Source: Crotalaria pallida (Eukaryota; Streptophyta; Magnoliopsida; Fabales; Fabaceae). From it: a stretch of 64,000 nt of DNA. The notes under the pieces are model-generated. The model saw only the letters and a program-made list of their open reading frames with translations. It was not told the DNA's origin and made no database searches. The stretch lies in the NCBI GenBank assembly GCA_037953625.1, contig CM075653.1:95149639-95213638 (forward strand), given 5' to 3'. Both the position numbers and the translations under genes were made by a program. Shown here piece after piece: positions 1 to 9,947 of this stretch. Every line of letters begins with the position of its first letter. Position 1 is the stretch's first letter.

Positions 1-303
1 GCTTATCAGTTAGCCCTGCCTCCGTCATTAGCTAACCTTCATAATGTATTCCATGTGTCTCAATTAAAGAGATATGTCCATGACCCCACCATTGTCCTTA
101 GAATCCAACCTGATGACTGAGAAGTTCATGAGAATCTAACCTTCAAAGCTGTGCCAGTTCGCATTGAAGACCGGAGAGTTAAACAGCTTAGAGGGAAGGG
201 CATTTGTCTGGTCAAAGTCGTCTGGGTTTGTGGTGATGCGATAGAATCATTTTGGGAATTAGAGGATAAGATGCGTCAGGATTATCCTGACTTGTTTGTA
301 TAA
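1..303 (+). pseudogene. Ty3/Gypsy polyprotein C-terminus (end of integrase), disabled
   Basis: The last 100 codons of a plant Gypsy pol open at base 1 and run to TAA at 301-303. The segment reading VFHVSQLKRYV near residues 16-26 is the signature that follows the integrase core in plant Gypsy elements, and the tail (VRIEDR..., WELEDKMR..YPDLF) is the usual C-terminal domain that helps integrase bind DNA. An in-frame TGA at 118-120 interrupts it after a DD pair, so this copy cannot make the full protein. The rest of pol lies outside the window. A polypurine tract and LTR follow at once, so this is the 3' end of an element in + orientation. The family assignment is firm; the clade is not decided. 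Confidence 0.9.
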
Positions 304-331
304 ATTGAATTTCGGGGACGAAATTCCTTGT

Positions 332-345
332 AAGTGGGGGAGTAG
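332..345 (+). other. Polypurine tract of Gypsy element A
   Basis: AAGTGGGGGAG sits directly before the TGTAACACC start of the LTR. It follows the common Gypsy tail segment that reads GGGGACGAAATTCC. It would prime plus-strand DNA synthesis. Confidence 0.9.
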
Positions 346-607
346 TGTAACACCCCAAAATTTTAATCCCCGATTAATGAAATGTTAATTATAAATTAAT
401 TATAATTAATTATCTCCATATTAATCCTTGATTAAAATATGTGTTCATATAGTTGGTATATGAGTGTGAAACTATTTAATAAATATAATAAATGCCTAAA
501 ATGAGTATTTTGCATATTAGTCCCTGGGTTGGGACCTAGAAGCAATTATAGGAAAGGTTTTGGAGGGAAATTAAATAAAATAATTATTTTTCAAAAATTG
601 GGAAAAA

Positions 608-637
608 TACTCGAGTATTTTCTGAAAAACTCGAGTA
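608..637 (+). promoter_or_regulatory. Promoter-proximal palindrome pair ACTCGAGT
   Basis: TACTCGAGTA (608-617) and AACTCGAGTA (628-637) start 20 bp apart and lie about 130 bp upstream of the TATA-like box. Related LTRs carry two palindromes at the matching place (O: ACTCGAGT; C and K: TAACCGGTTA). A dimeric transcription-factor site is an inference. Confidence 0.55.
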
Positions 638-767
638 TTCTGGGTCAAACTGCACGAGTTAGTGCGTTTGATGAGTCACCATGAACGATTCCCTTCTCCT
701 GCCACGAAATCGTCTCCTTGCCAACGCCATGGGTGGCGTGTCGACATGCATGAGCTCCCTCTATCTC

Positions 768-774
768 TATTTAA
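768..774 (+). promoter_or_regulatory. TATA-like box of LTR A
   Basis: TATTTAA lies in a CT-rich stretch at the place where LTR C has a clear TATAAAA. It implies a U3 of about 0.45 kb and a transcribed LTR leader of about 3 kb. Confidence 0.5.
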
Positions 775-1039
775 ACCCATCAACACCGTGAAGTTAAGAA
801 TTTTGCTCAATCTTGCTCTTGTTGACAAAGCTAGGGTTTCGAATTTGCCCTCTTCGATTCTCTTTCAATTTTTAGTGTTAAGGCTTGAGTGATACACGAA
901 TACAAAGCTCACATCACGAGCTTTGTATAGACATAAAGATTGTGAGCTGAGAGTGAGTGTGTTGTTAGAATCGAAGCTGAGAAGTTGAGGCTGAGTTGCA
1001 GTCATCAGTTTTGGGAGCTTACTTTGGGTTTGATTTCTG

Positions 1040-1266
1040 GTAAGCTCACGAATCCTTGAATCTCAAATTCGGTTTCCTTAGTTAGATTATGTTGCATAGA
1101 GTCTAGAAAATCTAATTTCCCCAATTTTATTCTCTGTTTCATGGGTAAACCAATTCCACTTTGGTGTTGCACTCAAAATGCTCTGCATGTGGTGCTTGAA
1201 GTTGGTCTGAGAGTTGTGGAGCTCTTCTTTGGGGATTTCTTGTTTGATTCACATCTGAGAGGTAAG
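1040..1266 (+). other. Two conserved splice-donor-like sites in the LTR A leader
   Basis: GTAAG at 1040-1044 (after TTTCTG) and AG|GTAAGGGG at 1262 match sites at equal spacing (221-232 bp) in LTRs C, K and O. The second also resembles AGGTAAGG in LTRs B, F, H, L and N. Splicing has not been shown. Confidence 0.5.
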
Positions 1267-1670
1267 GGGAAGTAATTATATTCACTAGATAGAGATTAAA
1301 TTCCATGATTTGTGTTAGAGAGCCACCAAGAGGCTCTAAGGGCTTAGATTGAATAGGGTCTTTGGTTTGGAGACCAAGCTTTGCTCTAAAACTGTGTTGA
1401 GCAAGTTCTATATCATGCATGCAAGCTTAAATGAACTTTGTTTCATGAGTATTGTGCTTATTGTGTAAATTGAAGTATTGAGTTGTTAAAATGTGTTTTT
1501 ATGCATGATTTATTGATTCTTTGTCAAATTGGTTATTTGATATGAAATGAGTATGGTAACATGTTCAATATATGGTATATGAACTATTGTGATCACTGGT
1601 TTGGGTTAAAAATGTTTAGAAATTGAAATGGTATGTAAAAACCAAGTTTCAGTCTGTCCCGTCTGCAAAC

Positions 1671-1998
1671 ACTCGAGTATATGGCTTAACACTCGAGTAT
1701 TTCGTGATGCACCAGTGTGAAAATTGGCGCACCAACTTGAGAACCAGGCTAAGCACTCGAGTATTTCAGAGGCAACAAGAGTAAAAATTAATGAACAACT
1801 CGAGTAATATGTGAACTACTCGAGTATTCTGGGTAATGGACTACTCGAGTATCTCATGAATTACTCGAGTATATTTTTGAATATCTGAAAACTTGAATCT
1901 CTAAACAGACATGAACGACTCGGGTATAATCATGAACTACTCGAGTAAAATCTGGAAAATGATAAACTACTTGAGTATTATGGAAAACACTCGAGTAT
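1671..1998 (+). repeat. ACTCGAGTA array in the LTR A leader
   Basis: About nine exact copies of ACTCGAGT, usually extended to ACTCGAGTA, lie in 330 bp (for example at 1671, 1691 and 1988). Two decayed forms also occur: CTCGGG near 1918 and CTTGAG near 1970. The spacers are unrelated to one another, so this is a scattered motif array and not a simple tandem repeat. Confidence 0.8.
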
Positions 1999-2094
1999 TT
2001 TTAGTCAGATACTTACAAATACCATTTTCAATTCTAAGTCATTTTGTAACACTTAAAGGACGATAAACCAAGTGATCCTGGACTTAAAGGAAAT

Positions 2095-2480
2095 TGATTG
2101 ACGTTATGACATTTTCATTGGAATAACGATACGTTGCTCGGGAGGCACGTAATGTATTAATAAAAGGATAAAACATCAATCAATTCCCTTTAAGTAAAGT
2201 AATGCATTCATTCTGGAGTTGGGATGGTAGGACGTATATCATGTTTTTGGTAAACATGTGGAGGGCCTCTGGGAGTGCCAATACGCTTGCTTGATGACAC
2301 GTCGTTGACGTGGTCGGCTTAGTGGATGCCGATATGGTTATACCGTTTGGATGACGATCCGTTTGGATGACGGGATATGCTCGGGTGGCATGGATACCAA
2401 GCTTGACGTGTACATTCTAGGTGAATGTACGAATTGTTGTATACCTAGGAATACAACGCACTGTTGAGTGCTGGGTTGTC
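2095..2480 (+). repeat. Array of short hairpins in LTR A
   Basis: Successive inverted repeats have different arms: CATGTTT/AAACATG (near 2240), CACGTC/GACGTG (near 2299), GTACATTC/GAATGTAC (near 2410) and TTGTAT/ATACAA (near 2436). The place matches the hairpin arrays of LTRs C and K, but the arms are not alignable. It lies between the predicted donor and acceptor. Confidence 0.6.
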
Positions 2481-2687
2481 AGGGATGGACGTCAGAGAGT
2501 GACATAATATGATGGAGATAGGCTTGAGAGCTAAAGTCATGCATCATGCCACTCATTCAAATCAATTGTGATAAATGAAATAAGTGTGAGCATCCTAAGT
2601 GCATTAATTAACTGCTAAGTGTTATATGTGATTGTTGTTAATTGATACATATTTACATACTCATATTGCACAATTTATTCTCTGTCT

Positions 2688-3152
2688 CGTTACATTGCTT
2701 GCATCGAGATCCGGCCACTTCCTAGTGGCACATGGATCTATGAGGACCATCGCACGGTGTTCGAGGGAGAGGTAGAGGTCACCTTCTATCACCCGAACCC
2801 GTTGATCCGATTCCGTCCTCGTAGATTTAGGATTCCCATCATATATACTATGCATGTACCCCCGTTTTACACTTACCATGGACCACCTCCCACGCGACCA
2901 GCTCGCTCCTATCACAGTTTCCGTTTTCGACCTACCCGCTCACACCCTTTTACCTCGAGAGTCGTCTGCGAGGAGGCTCCCCCTTCTGATCCGAGGAGCC
3001 TAGTCAGGGTTTCACCATCACCTGACCCGGTACCCAGTGGTAGGGTACACTCTCCCTCGGATGAGATCGAGGAGGACCCGGTGGAGGACGAGAGTGGGAG
3101 CGAGCCTGTCGTGCATTCTACTGGGAGTGATTGGAGAGACGATGATCCCTAG
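2688..3152 (+). CDS. Conserved LTR-encoded reading frame, start codon lost
   Basis: An open frame of 154 codons lies inside the LTR in the sense direction. It aligns over its whole length with the frame at 39242-39730 in LTR K. Shared blocks include ACIEIRP, FEGEVE, YHPNPL, RPRRFRIP, TMHVPPFYTY, HSFRFR, TRSHP and EEDPVEDES. The N-terminal half is basic and Pro/Tyr-rich; the C-terminal half is acidic. By hand over about 67 N-terminal codons I count roughly 24 codons differing silently and 13 differing in residue, most of them conservative; this points to purifying selection on a protein. LTR K starts with ATG directly after a splice-acceptor-like site; here both are gone. I recognise no known family. 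The function is unknown. Confidence 0.55.
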   Translation, partial: RYIACIEIRPLPSGTWIYEDHRTVFEGEVEVTFYHPNPLIRFRPRRFRIPIIYTMHVPPFYTYHGPPPTRPARSYHSFRFRPTRSHPFTSRVVCEEAPPSDPRSLVRVSPSPDPVPSGRVHSPSDEIEEDPVEDESGSEPVVHSTGSDWRDDDP

Positions 3153-3477
3153 GTTTGTGCATAGGGTATGTGATGAGGATCAGGGGATCCGATGTGTGGA
3201 GGCTGTGGAGGAGATCTTGCTGCTGCTGCTGTGTTGATGATGATGCTACTACCTTACTACTTATGTTTCTTGGAGACTGCTGTTATCACTACTACTACAT
3301 CTGATGCTGCCGGATCTACATGACCACCCTTAGAGTTTTATTTTGATTATGTATATATGTTGTAGATATACTTTTGGGGTTTCTAGGGATTTGGTCATGT
3401 TATTATGTAGATCTGTTTATGGACTTGTATTTTGGGATCTTGGAAGCTTTGACATGGGGCTATGTACTTATGACTCT

Positions 3478-3480
<3 letters not shown>

Positions 3481-3522
<42 letters not shown>
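3481..3522 (+). repeat. (TA)21 microsatellite
   Basis: Perfect TA dinucleotide run inside LTR A. Confidence 0.95.
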
Positions 3523-3525
<3 letters not shown>

Positions 3526-3917
3526 ATGTTCATCTTACTAGTAATTGCATAGTCCGATAATTCCGCTTACTCTGATTTAATCTATTTGAGGGCTCGGCGG
3601 TGAAAACTATTCGATGGTATCAGTTTTATCAAATAAAGCAAGGGTAGCTTCAGTTATTTTCTATAATATAAAATACGGTTCCAAAAGATGAATGCTACCC
3701 AACTTTCGAAAAGGTTTCAGAAATCGCCGAATTCAATATAACTGTTTTGGTAATACCTTAGGGTTTATTCTCCAAGAATTCCAAGTGTTGATTTGTGCAC
3801 CCGCTTTTAAAAGAAAATTTTATTTCCATATTTTCTTAATCCTCACAAGTCCATATATTATCCAATATAAAAGCTTAATTACTATATTATATTTGGGTAA
3901 TCTGGAAGGGTGTCACA

Positions 3918-5367
3918 GCATGGCCTTTGATCAAGTTGATTTGGAAAGATCAACTGATGGTATTGAATGATAGGATGTTGTTTAATTATGGTGGGGTGGT
4001 GATGGATTATACCCCAACATATTATGATCAGTCCAAAAGGAATTATATAAAATGTGAGTAGACTATGATTTAAATCATTTCAGTGATGAATTCAGTTGTA
4101 ATCAAGCTATTAGATCATGATTAAATCCTATTTTGAGTTGGATTGGATGATGTAAAGAAAATGGTTTTGAAATTGTTTGGTTTTATTTCTAAAACTGTAC
4201 TTCATGACCGATTAGAGTTTCTTGCAACCGGTTAGAAGTTGAAAGTTTAAAATAAAAATTTAAGTCATTTGTGAAGGAACTTGTGGTATCAATAAACATC
4301 TTCCTCCAATCCAAACTCAATGACAATTACCTAAGTAAAATTTAAGGAAAGGATTTAATGTGGTAAAATAACTTAATGCCTTGATTCATCATTGAAATTG
4401 ATTTAAGAAGATTGAATCATAGTATTTCTGGACTAATCGAGAGTTGAAATTAAGGAGCCACTCCAATTGGAGAAGGTAGAGGATTTAGCTGGATGATGCA
4501 AAGGAAACAATAGGTGTTAAGATGAGAAGGTTGTGATTTATGAACAAATTTGGAGTTCGAAAGTATGGATGACAATAAGAAGAGGAAGAGTTGAATGTAA
4601 AATAAAAGCGATGGATGGAGTTTCTTAAAGATTATGGCTTTGAGCTCCATTATCATCCTGGTTTAGCAAACGTAGTTGCAGACGATTTGAGCTGAAAGGC
4701 TATTTTTGTGAGCTCAATGATGGTCAAGGAGGCTATTCTGATTGAGGAATTTAGAGACCTAAGTCTGGTAACCCAAGAGGAACCCTCTAGTGTTAGATTG
4801 GGAATGTCGCCAATCACCAACGAATTCTTGAACCGGATTCGTGGATTTCAACCAAGAAATGAGGAGTTAGATTTCTATGAAGAAAACGAATGAAATTTAA
4901 TCTTTGGAATTAAAGTCAAGGATTATGGATATTAGAAAGTATATTATGAAGGAAAGGGATTTATGAAGTATTGTTTAGAACAACCTAGATGAGAAATCCA
5001 AAGGAATAAGGAATTTCTCGATGTTGGTAAGCATGTATGAGGACTATGGGTAAGTACATGAATTTCATGCGAGAAATGTTTGAGTTCAGAATAAAAGAAA
5101 GAATGATGAAATACGGGCCTTACTGGAAAAAGAGGAAAAGTAAATGGGAGAATACCAACCACGGAAATATCAAGGTTAAGGAGTCCTCGATTGAAGAAAA
5201 GTGACTAAGGAGGAAATGGGGAAGGGAACATTTGTCCATCTCGAGGTGAAAACTGTGAGGCACATCACTTGGATTTTAGTTGTGATGTACCTAAGGGAAT
5301 GGTAAATTCCGATTGTAGGAAGCTGGAGTATTATTCGCTGAATCGTCTTAAAAGAAAAGGTGAGAAA
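3918..5367 (+). mobile_element. Degraded interior of Gypsy element C, left part
   Basis: Mostly non-coding sequence between LTR A and solo LTR B. The only recognisable coding trace is an RNase H remnant (4609-4893). Removing LTR B and its duplicated AGAAA joins this sequence to 13775-14660, which ends in a polypurine tract and LTR C, so the two parts probably belong to one old + strand element. 3918-4608 and 4894-5367 show no frame I can assign. Confidence 0.6.
4609..4893 (+). pseudogene. Gypsy RNase H C-terminus remnant
   Basis: The frame reads WMEFLKDYGFELHYHPG followed by LANVVADDLS, the conserved end of the Gypsy RNase H domain, and continues into the linker toward integrase (MMVKEAILIEEFRDLSLV). 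An in-frame TGA at 4693-4695 stands where the family normally has Arg in the LSRK motif; this fits a CGA to TGA change, typical of methylated CpG decay. The frame then stays open for 66 codons to TGA at 4891-4893. Reverse transcriptase is not recognisable upstream. Confidence 0.8.
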
Positions 5368-6197
5368 TGTAACACCTAAGTTTATTTACCCTTTTATACC
5401 CTTAATTAAAAAAATAGCAACTTGAAAATTTCATTTTAAGACTTATGAATTGATTTGGAAAAACATTTAGTTACTTTTACTCGTATGAAAATCTCCCGTC
5501 AAACGGACGGAGTTTCGTTTGTTATTAGGACTTTCCCAAAATTTTTGTTTGCCTGCAACCTGTTAAATAACAACATTTTCAAATAGCAAGCCAGCAGGGC
5601 TATTCGCATATATATATATATATACATACCAGCTAGTGCGTCTTCGTGCACGCATCAGAAACAAGTTTAAAACATCAGAGTATCAGCATCAGTGATAGCA
5701 GAAATATAAACAAGTTAGGAAAATAGTTTTTCCCCAAAATAGACCCCTTTCCCAAAAGGAGTCGTCCTGGGCCCCCAAAAGCTATTTACATTTATACACA
5801 ACAAAAAGGATTCACATCATCGGGCCCAGGACATTTCCATGTTGTAAGATCCATGAAGAATGTTTTGATAAATGCCAAAAGGTATTGAACAAGCTTCAAG
5901 TGTGTTGATCAAGTTCAAGCTCAACAAGCAACAACAAACATCAAGTGATGAAGAGAGAGCCAACTCATGAAGACTTAGTTTGGTAGTTTGTGTTTTAATG
6001 TTTTATCTTTAGCCTCACAAGTCTTTTAGTTTATGAGTTTTGGTAGAGTTTATTAGAGGGTAGTGAATCTCTTTTGAATGCATGATTATATCATATTTTG
6101 AGTATTCACTTTGTCTAAAATCCATAGGTGGCTTAAAGGTTTTAAAGAAAAGGTTTAGTTTTTGAGAAAACAAGTTTTTAGTGATTTTTATGCTGAT

Positions 6198-6330
6198 TAC
6201 TCGAGTAACACATATTTCACTCGAGTAAAATTTATCAAGCTTGCGGCTTACTCGATTAATCATTATTTTACTCGAGTAAAATGTTTTAAGCTTTCGGCTT
6301 ACTCGAGTAACACTCATTTCACTCGAGTAA
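6198..6330 (+). promoter_or_regulatory. ACTCGAGTA palindrome cluster upstream of the Copia TATA box
   Basis: Five exact ACTCGAGTA copies and two related half-forms (ACTCGATTA, ACTCGATC) lie in about 140 bp, ending about 80 bp before the TATA box. The same octamer marks the unrelated Gypsy LTRs A and O. Confidence 0.6.
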
Positions 6331-6408
6331 CTCGATCAGATATGGTTTTTTAAATACGTTTTTCACTTCTCAAAAGCTATTCTAAGTTGCTCCAACTTTT
6401 GGGTATTC

Positions 6409-6416
6409 TATATAAA
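6409..6416 (+). promoter_or_regulatory. TATA box, Copia E 5' LTR
   Basis: TATATAAA, 566 bp into the LTR; a leader of nearly 0.95 kb would follow before the primer site. Confidence 0.75.
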
Positions 6417-7377
6417 CCTTTTCCTAATCATTTCTATCAACTAGAATCATTTTGATACACAATTTTACAAAGAATCAAAGCCACACTATTCTCTCTCACT
6501 CTCTCAAGATCAAAGCTCTCATTTTTATATTCTTTGATCAAGAACCTTGAATCTCTCATGTTGATATTTTCATAGCTTTTAAAAAGAGATTCATAGGATT
6601 GTTATTTTGTTTTCATTTGAGTTGTAATCTTTGCAAAAGGCAAGCTATCTACAACATTGGAAGCCTTGATTTTGTGAATCAAGCAAGTTTCATTGGAAGC
6701 CTTGGTGAGGCATTTCATCAAGCACTTGGAAGCCTTGTTGAAGAACAAGCATTTGGAAGTCTTGTGAGTGAAGCAAGCAATTGGAAGTCTTGTTGTGAGG
6801 TATCGGCAAGCAAGAGAAGAGGTTAGATTAGATATCAATAGGGTTACAAGGCAAGGGTGTGGTATCTCTTGTAGGCTATCAAGAAGGAAGTCTTGTGAGG
6901 CAATTACTTGTAATTTGAGAAACTCTAATTCCTCATAGTGAAGAATCTCTCTTGGTTGAAGAGGGGACTGGAGTAGCTTTCAAGTGGATGAAAGTGAACC
7001 AGGATAAATCACTGTGTCGTATCTCTAAACTCTCTACTCTTTACAATTCTTGTTATTCATATTATTCTTGATTGAAAACCTAGAGAAAGATTGATTTTTC
7101 ATAATTGATTGAATTGAATCTTTATTGTTCAAATTGATAAAGGGAAAATCATTTTCATAACTAGGGTAATCAATAAGAATATTGGTGTTGATTGTTTCCG
7201 CTTAATCTCTGATATAATATTTGTTAATTGATTGATTTTCATTGGTTTTAATCGTTTAGATTTGTTTCTTGCGAAAATCTTTCAAAGTTTCTTAAACACC
7301 TATTCAACCCCCCTTCTAGGTGTTTTCCTAGTGTCTCCTAGTTGTTTCACCCACCGATTGTATTTTTTTCGAACAAT

Positions 7378-7389
7378 TGGTATCAGAGC
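7378..7389 (+). other. Primer binding site, initiator tRNA-Met
   Basis: TGGTATCAGAGC, two bases after the LTR end; complementary to the 3' end of plant initiator tRNA-Met, the usual Copia primer. Confidence 0.95.
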
Positions 7390-7445
7390 TCGGTCGAAAG
7401 ACACGAGCATAGAGCTTTTTCGTTAAGATCCTTGAGGAAACTACA

Positions 7446-9236
7446 ATGGGTTCTACGAATCCTTTTGGTGGTGAAGGTGCTTCAATAAATTGCCCTCCTA
7501 TGTTTGGTGGAGAGGGTTATGGTTATTGGAAAATTAGGATGAGAATCTTTATAGAAGCCATAGATGTGAACATTTGGGAAGCCATTGAAAATGGTCCTCA
7601 TATTCCCTCAAAAGATGTAGAAGGTGTGCTTACCCTAACTCCCAAAGATAAGTGGACCGATGATGATAAAAGAAAAATTCAATATGATTTAAAAGTTAAG
7701 AATATCATCACCTCCGCTCTATCTTATGATGAGTTCTTTAGAGTCTCCCAATGTAAAGATGCCAAAGATATGTGGGACACCTTGCAAGTCACACATGAAG
7801 GCACTAGTGAAGTTAGGCGTGCTAGATTAAATTCTTTGATGCATGAATATGAATTGTTTCATATGTTGCCTAATGAATCTATATGTTTTATGCAAAAACG
7901 TTTTACTCATATTGTTAATCATCTCATTGCTCTTGGTAAAACTTTCGTGAATTGTGAACTTGTTAACAAAGTTTTAAGATGTCTAAGTAGGGAATGGCAA
8001 CCCAAGGTTACCGCAATTGTTGAATCAAAGGACTTGGACACAATGGACTTAGCAACACTTTTCGGAAAGTTACAAGAACATGAAATGGAGCTTCAACGTT
8101 TGAATAAGCATGAAGAATCGGTCAAGTATGGAGAAAGAAAAGGAATTGCTCTTAAAGCTCAAAGGTCATATCAAAAGGAAGAGAGTTCCGATGATGATGA
8201 TAATGAAGATTCCGATTCGGATATTGATGAAGAGGAGATGAAGCTTCTACTAAGAAAGTTCAATAAGATTCTAAGGAGAAAAGGAAGGTTGAACAAGGAC
8301 AAAAGTAAAGAGAAGAATTCCCCACACTACAAGACAAAGACTTCAAAAGAAGGAATAGTTTGCCATGAATGTGGAAAGCCCGGTCATCTCAAGTACTCAT
8401 GCTCTAAGTATCTCAAGAAGAAGGAGAAAGAGAAGAAAAATGCAAAACACAAAAGGGCATACATAGTTTGGAATAGTGATGATGAACAAGACAAGAAAAG
8501 CACAACTAATAGTTCTTCGGATGATGAACATGCCGCTTGTCTCAACTTGATAGCTCTAGTACATGAAGAGGAAAGTTCAAATGATGAATCAAGTGAACAA
8601 AGTGATGAAAGCGATGTAAGTCTTACTAAATCCGAAATTTCTTCCAAATATGAAATGTTATATAATGCTTATGAAGAAATGCATAAACAATTTAAGAAAC
8701 TAGCTTTGAAAAACATTGAAAGAAAGAAGCTCATTTTGAAACATCAACAAGAGATTTTAGAACTTCAAAAACAAGTTGATGAGCTTAATCTTCAAAATGA
8801 AACTCTTGATCTTATCTATGCTAGTTCTTCTTGTGATTGTGCTAGTAGATTGAATAATGTGGTTGATTGTGAGGATTGCAAGTTGCTTAAGGATGAAAAT
8901 GCTATTTTGAAAAATAAGCTTGCAAGTTTCACAAATGGTGATATTAGATTGCGCACATTGTTAAATTTTCAAAGAGAAAATTCAAACATGTTTGGTTTGG
9001 GTTATACTAATGCTAAGAGTAAATCTCATAGAAATGTTGTTGATTTTTCAAAAGTTGATTTTTCAAATGCACCAACATGTTTCTATTGTGGTACTCATGG
9101 ACATACTTCAAATGTGTGTTATATTAAAGTGCATGGTATACCTAAAGGATATTTTGTTTGGATGAAAAAGGGTGAAAGTCCCTACACTAACAAAAATGGA
9201 TCCAAAACCATTTGGATACCAAAAAGCAAAGCATGA
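7446..9236 (+). CDS. gag: Copia Gag polyprotein (596 aa), intact
   Basis: The capsid/nucleocapsid protein forms the particle that packages element RNA in the cytoplasm. The N-terminus (about residues 18-60, with GYWKIRMRIF) matches the DUF4219 type. Residues about 95-225 match the UBN2/Gag region (MWDTLQ..., EVRRARLNSL). Two CCHC zinc knuckles of CX2CX4HX4C form lie at about 306-319 (CHECGKPGHLKYSC) and 545-558 (CFYCGTHGHTSNVC). Between them is an acidic Ser/Asp stretch and a Lys/Glu/Leu-rich region likely to form a coiled coil (about 400-475). The ATG is the first after the primer site. The protein stops at IPKSKA, about where protease would begin in relatives, with no pol frame after it. 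It has no frameshift, consistent with recent mobility. Confidence 0.93.
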   Translation: MGSTNPFGGEGASINCPPMFGGEGYGYWKIRMRIFIEAIDVNIWEAIENGPHIPSKDVEGVLTLTPKDKWTDDDKRKIQYDLKVKNIITSALSYDEFFRVSQCKDAKDMWDTLQVTHEGTSEVRRARLNSLMHEYELFHMLPNESICFMQKRFTHIVNHLIALGKTFVNCELVNKVLRCLSREWQPKVTAIVESKDLDTMDLATLFGKLQEHEMELQRLNKHEESVKYGERKGIALKAQRSYQKEESSDDDDNEDSDSDIDEEEMKLLLRKFNKILRRKGRLNKDKSKEKNSPHYKTKTSKEGIVCHECGKPGHLKYSCSKYLKKKEKEKKNAKHKRAYIVWNSDDEQDKKSTTNSSSDDEHAACLNLIALVHEEESSNDESSEQSDESDVSLTKSEISSKYEMLYNAYEEMHKQFKKLALKNIERKKLILKHQQEILELQKQVDELNLQNETLDLIYASSSCDCASRLNNVVDCEDCKLLKDENAILKNKLASFTNGDIRLRTLLNFQRENSNMFGLGYTNAKSKSHRNVVDFSKVDFSNAPTCFYCGTHGHTSNVCYIKVHGIPKGYFVWMKKGESPYTNKNGSKTIWIPKSKA

Positions 9237-9934
9237 TTGTTTTTGTAGGTATGATTGAAGAGCAAAAGGACTTTCATGTGATATTCATTCATTTGTTACT
9301 TCAATTGGTATCAAGAAGAAAATCCTACAAATTGGTAACATTCAATATTAGACAATTGGTATTGCTCATAGTTCTCTCAATTGGTATTATTTCTTATAAT
9401 GTGATATTGTTTATACTATTGAGATAATACTATTGGTATCAAATTCTTACAATTGTTTTACAATTGATATCATGTTATTGGTATACAATTTGTTTGATAT
9501 TGAGTTGAATAAAAGCATGGTAACCATCTATTGATGATGCTTTGGTTGTTATATCATATTAATTTCTCTATTTTGGCTTAGATCATATATTTTAAATTGG
9601 TATATATATTTCTTTTTGATAATGCCAAAGGGGGAGAAATATGATGTTTTGAAAAAGAGGAGATTTGTATTTGAAAGATTTTAAAAAGGGGAGAAATATT
9701 ATCATTTTGGGGAGAAATAAAATAGTATGTTTGGAGAAAGGTTGTTTTGTTGTTTTTATGTAGGTTGAGCAAAGTTGTTGAACATAGGGGGAGAATCAAG
9801 CTTACTCAATTGGATTTCAAATGTCAAAAGCATTTATTGAGGGGGAGCAAGAGTCTCACCAAGTGATCAAATGGTTCAAGCATCAACAACTTCAATGAAC
9901 TTCAAACGATTTCAAAACATGTTTGTCATTTTCA
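9237..9934 (+). other. Non-coding 3' interior of Copia E with repeated motifs
   Basis: This stretch holds no gene. From 9300 to 9600 it carries about eight copies of ATTGGTAT or close forms, the same string that opens the primer site. From 9627 on it has a series of G-rich purine tracts (9627-9637, 9683-9694, 9709-9715, 9785-9794, 9839-9846) resembling the true polypurine tract. Pol is missing without a visible scar. Confidence 0.8.
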
Positions 9935-9947
9935 AAAAGGGGGAGAT
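9935..9947 (+). other. Polypurine tract of Copia E
   Basis: AAAAAGGGGGAGA immediately precedes the 3' LTR. Confidence 0.9.

Larger units (their letters stand above)
346..3917 (+). mobile_element. LTR A: 3' LTR of a Gypsy element (3.57 kb)
   Basis: It begins TGTAACACCC after the polypurine tract and ends GGGTGTCACA, an inverted terminal pair with one mismatch. No primer site follows, so this is a 3' LTR; the 5-bp TSD should be GCATG (3918-3922), but its partner is outside the window. Parts in order: U3 with a palindrome pair (608-637), TATA-like box (768), two splice-donor-like sites (1040, 1262), palindrome array (1671-1998), hairpin array (2095-2480), conserved reading frame (2688-3152) and a TA microsatellite (3481). 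The rest (3153-3480, 3523-3917) shows nothing recognisable. It is related to LTRs C, K and O: all share a segment reading GTTAGTGCGTTTG or close to it downstream of the palindromes. Confidence 0.9.
5843..7375 (+). repeat. 5' LTR of Copia element E
   Basis: Begins TGTAAGATCC, ends CGAACA just before the primer site. It contains the palindrome cluster (6198-6330), a TATA box (6409) and the segment GGGGACTGGAGTAGC also found in LTR D. Confidence 0.95.

Noticed and set aside
346..3917. LTR A as a full-length or solo element
   Set aside because: A pol tail and purine tract precede it and no primer site follows, so it is a 3' LTR whose element starts outside the window.
7378..7389. Possible tRNA fragment
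   Set aside because: Only the 12-base complement of the initiator tRNA-Met end is present, as in any primer site; no cloverleaf around it here or at the other primer sites.
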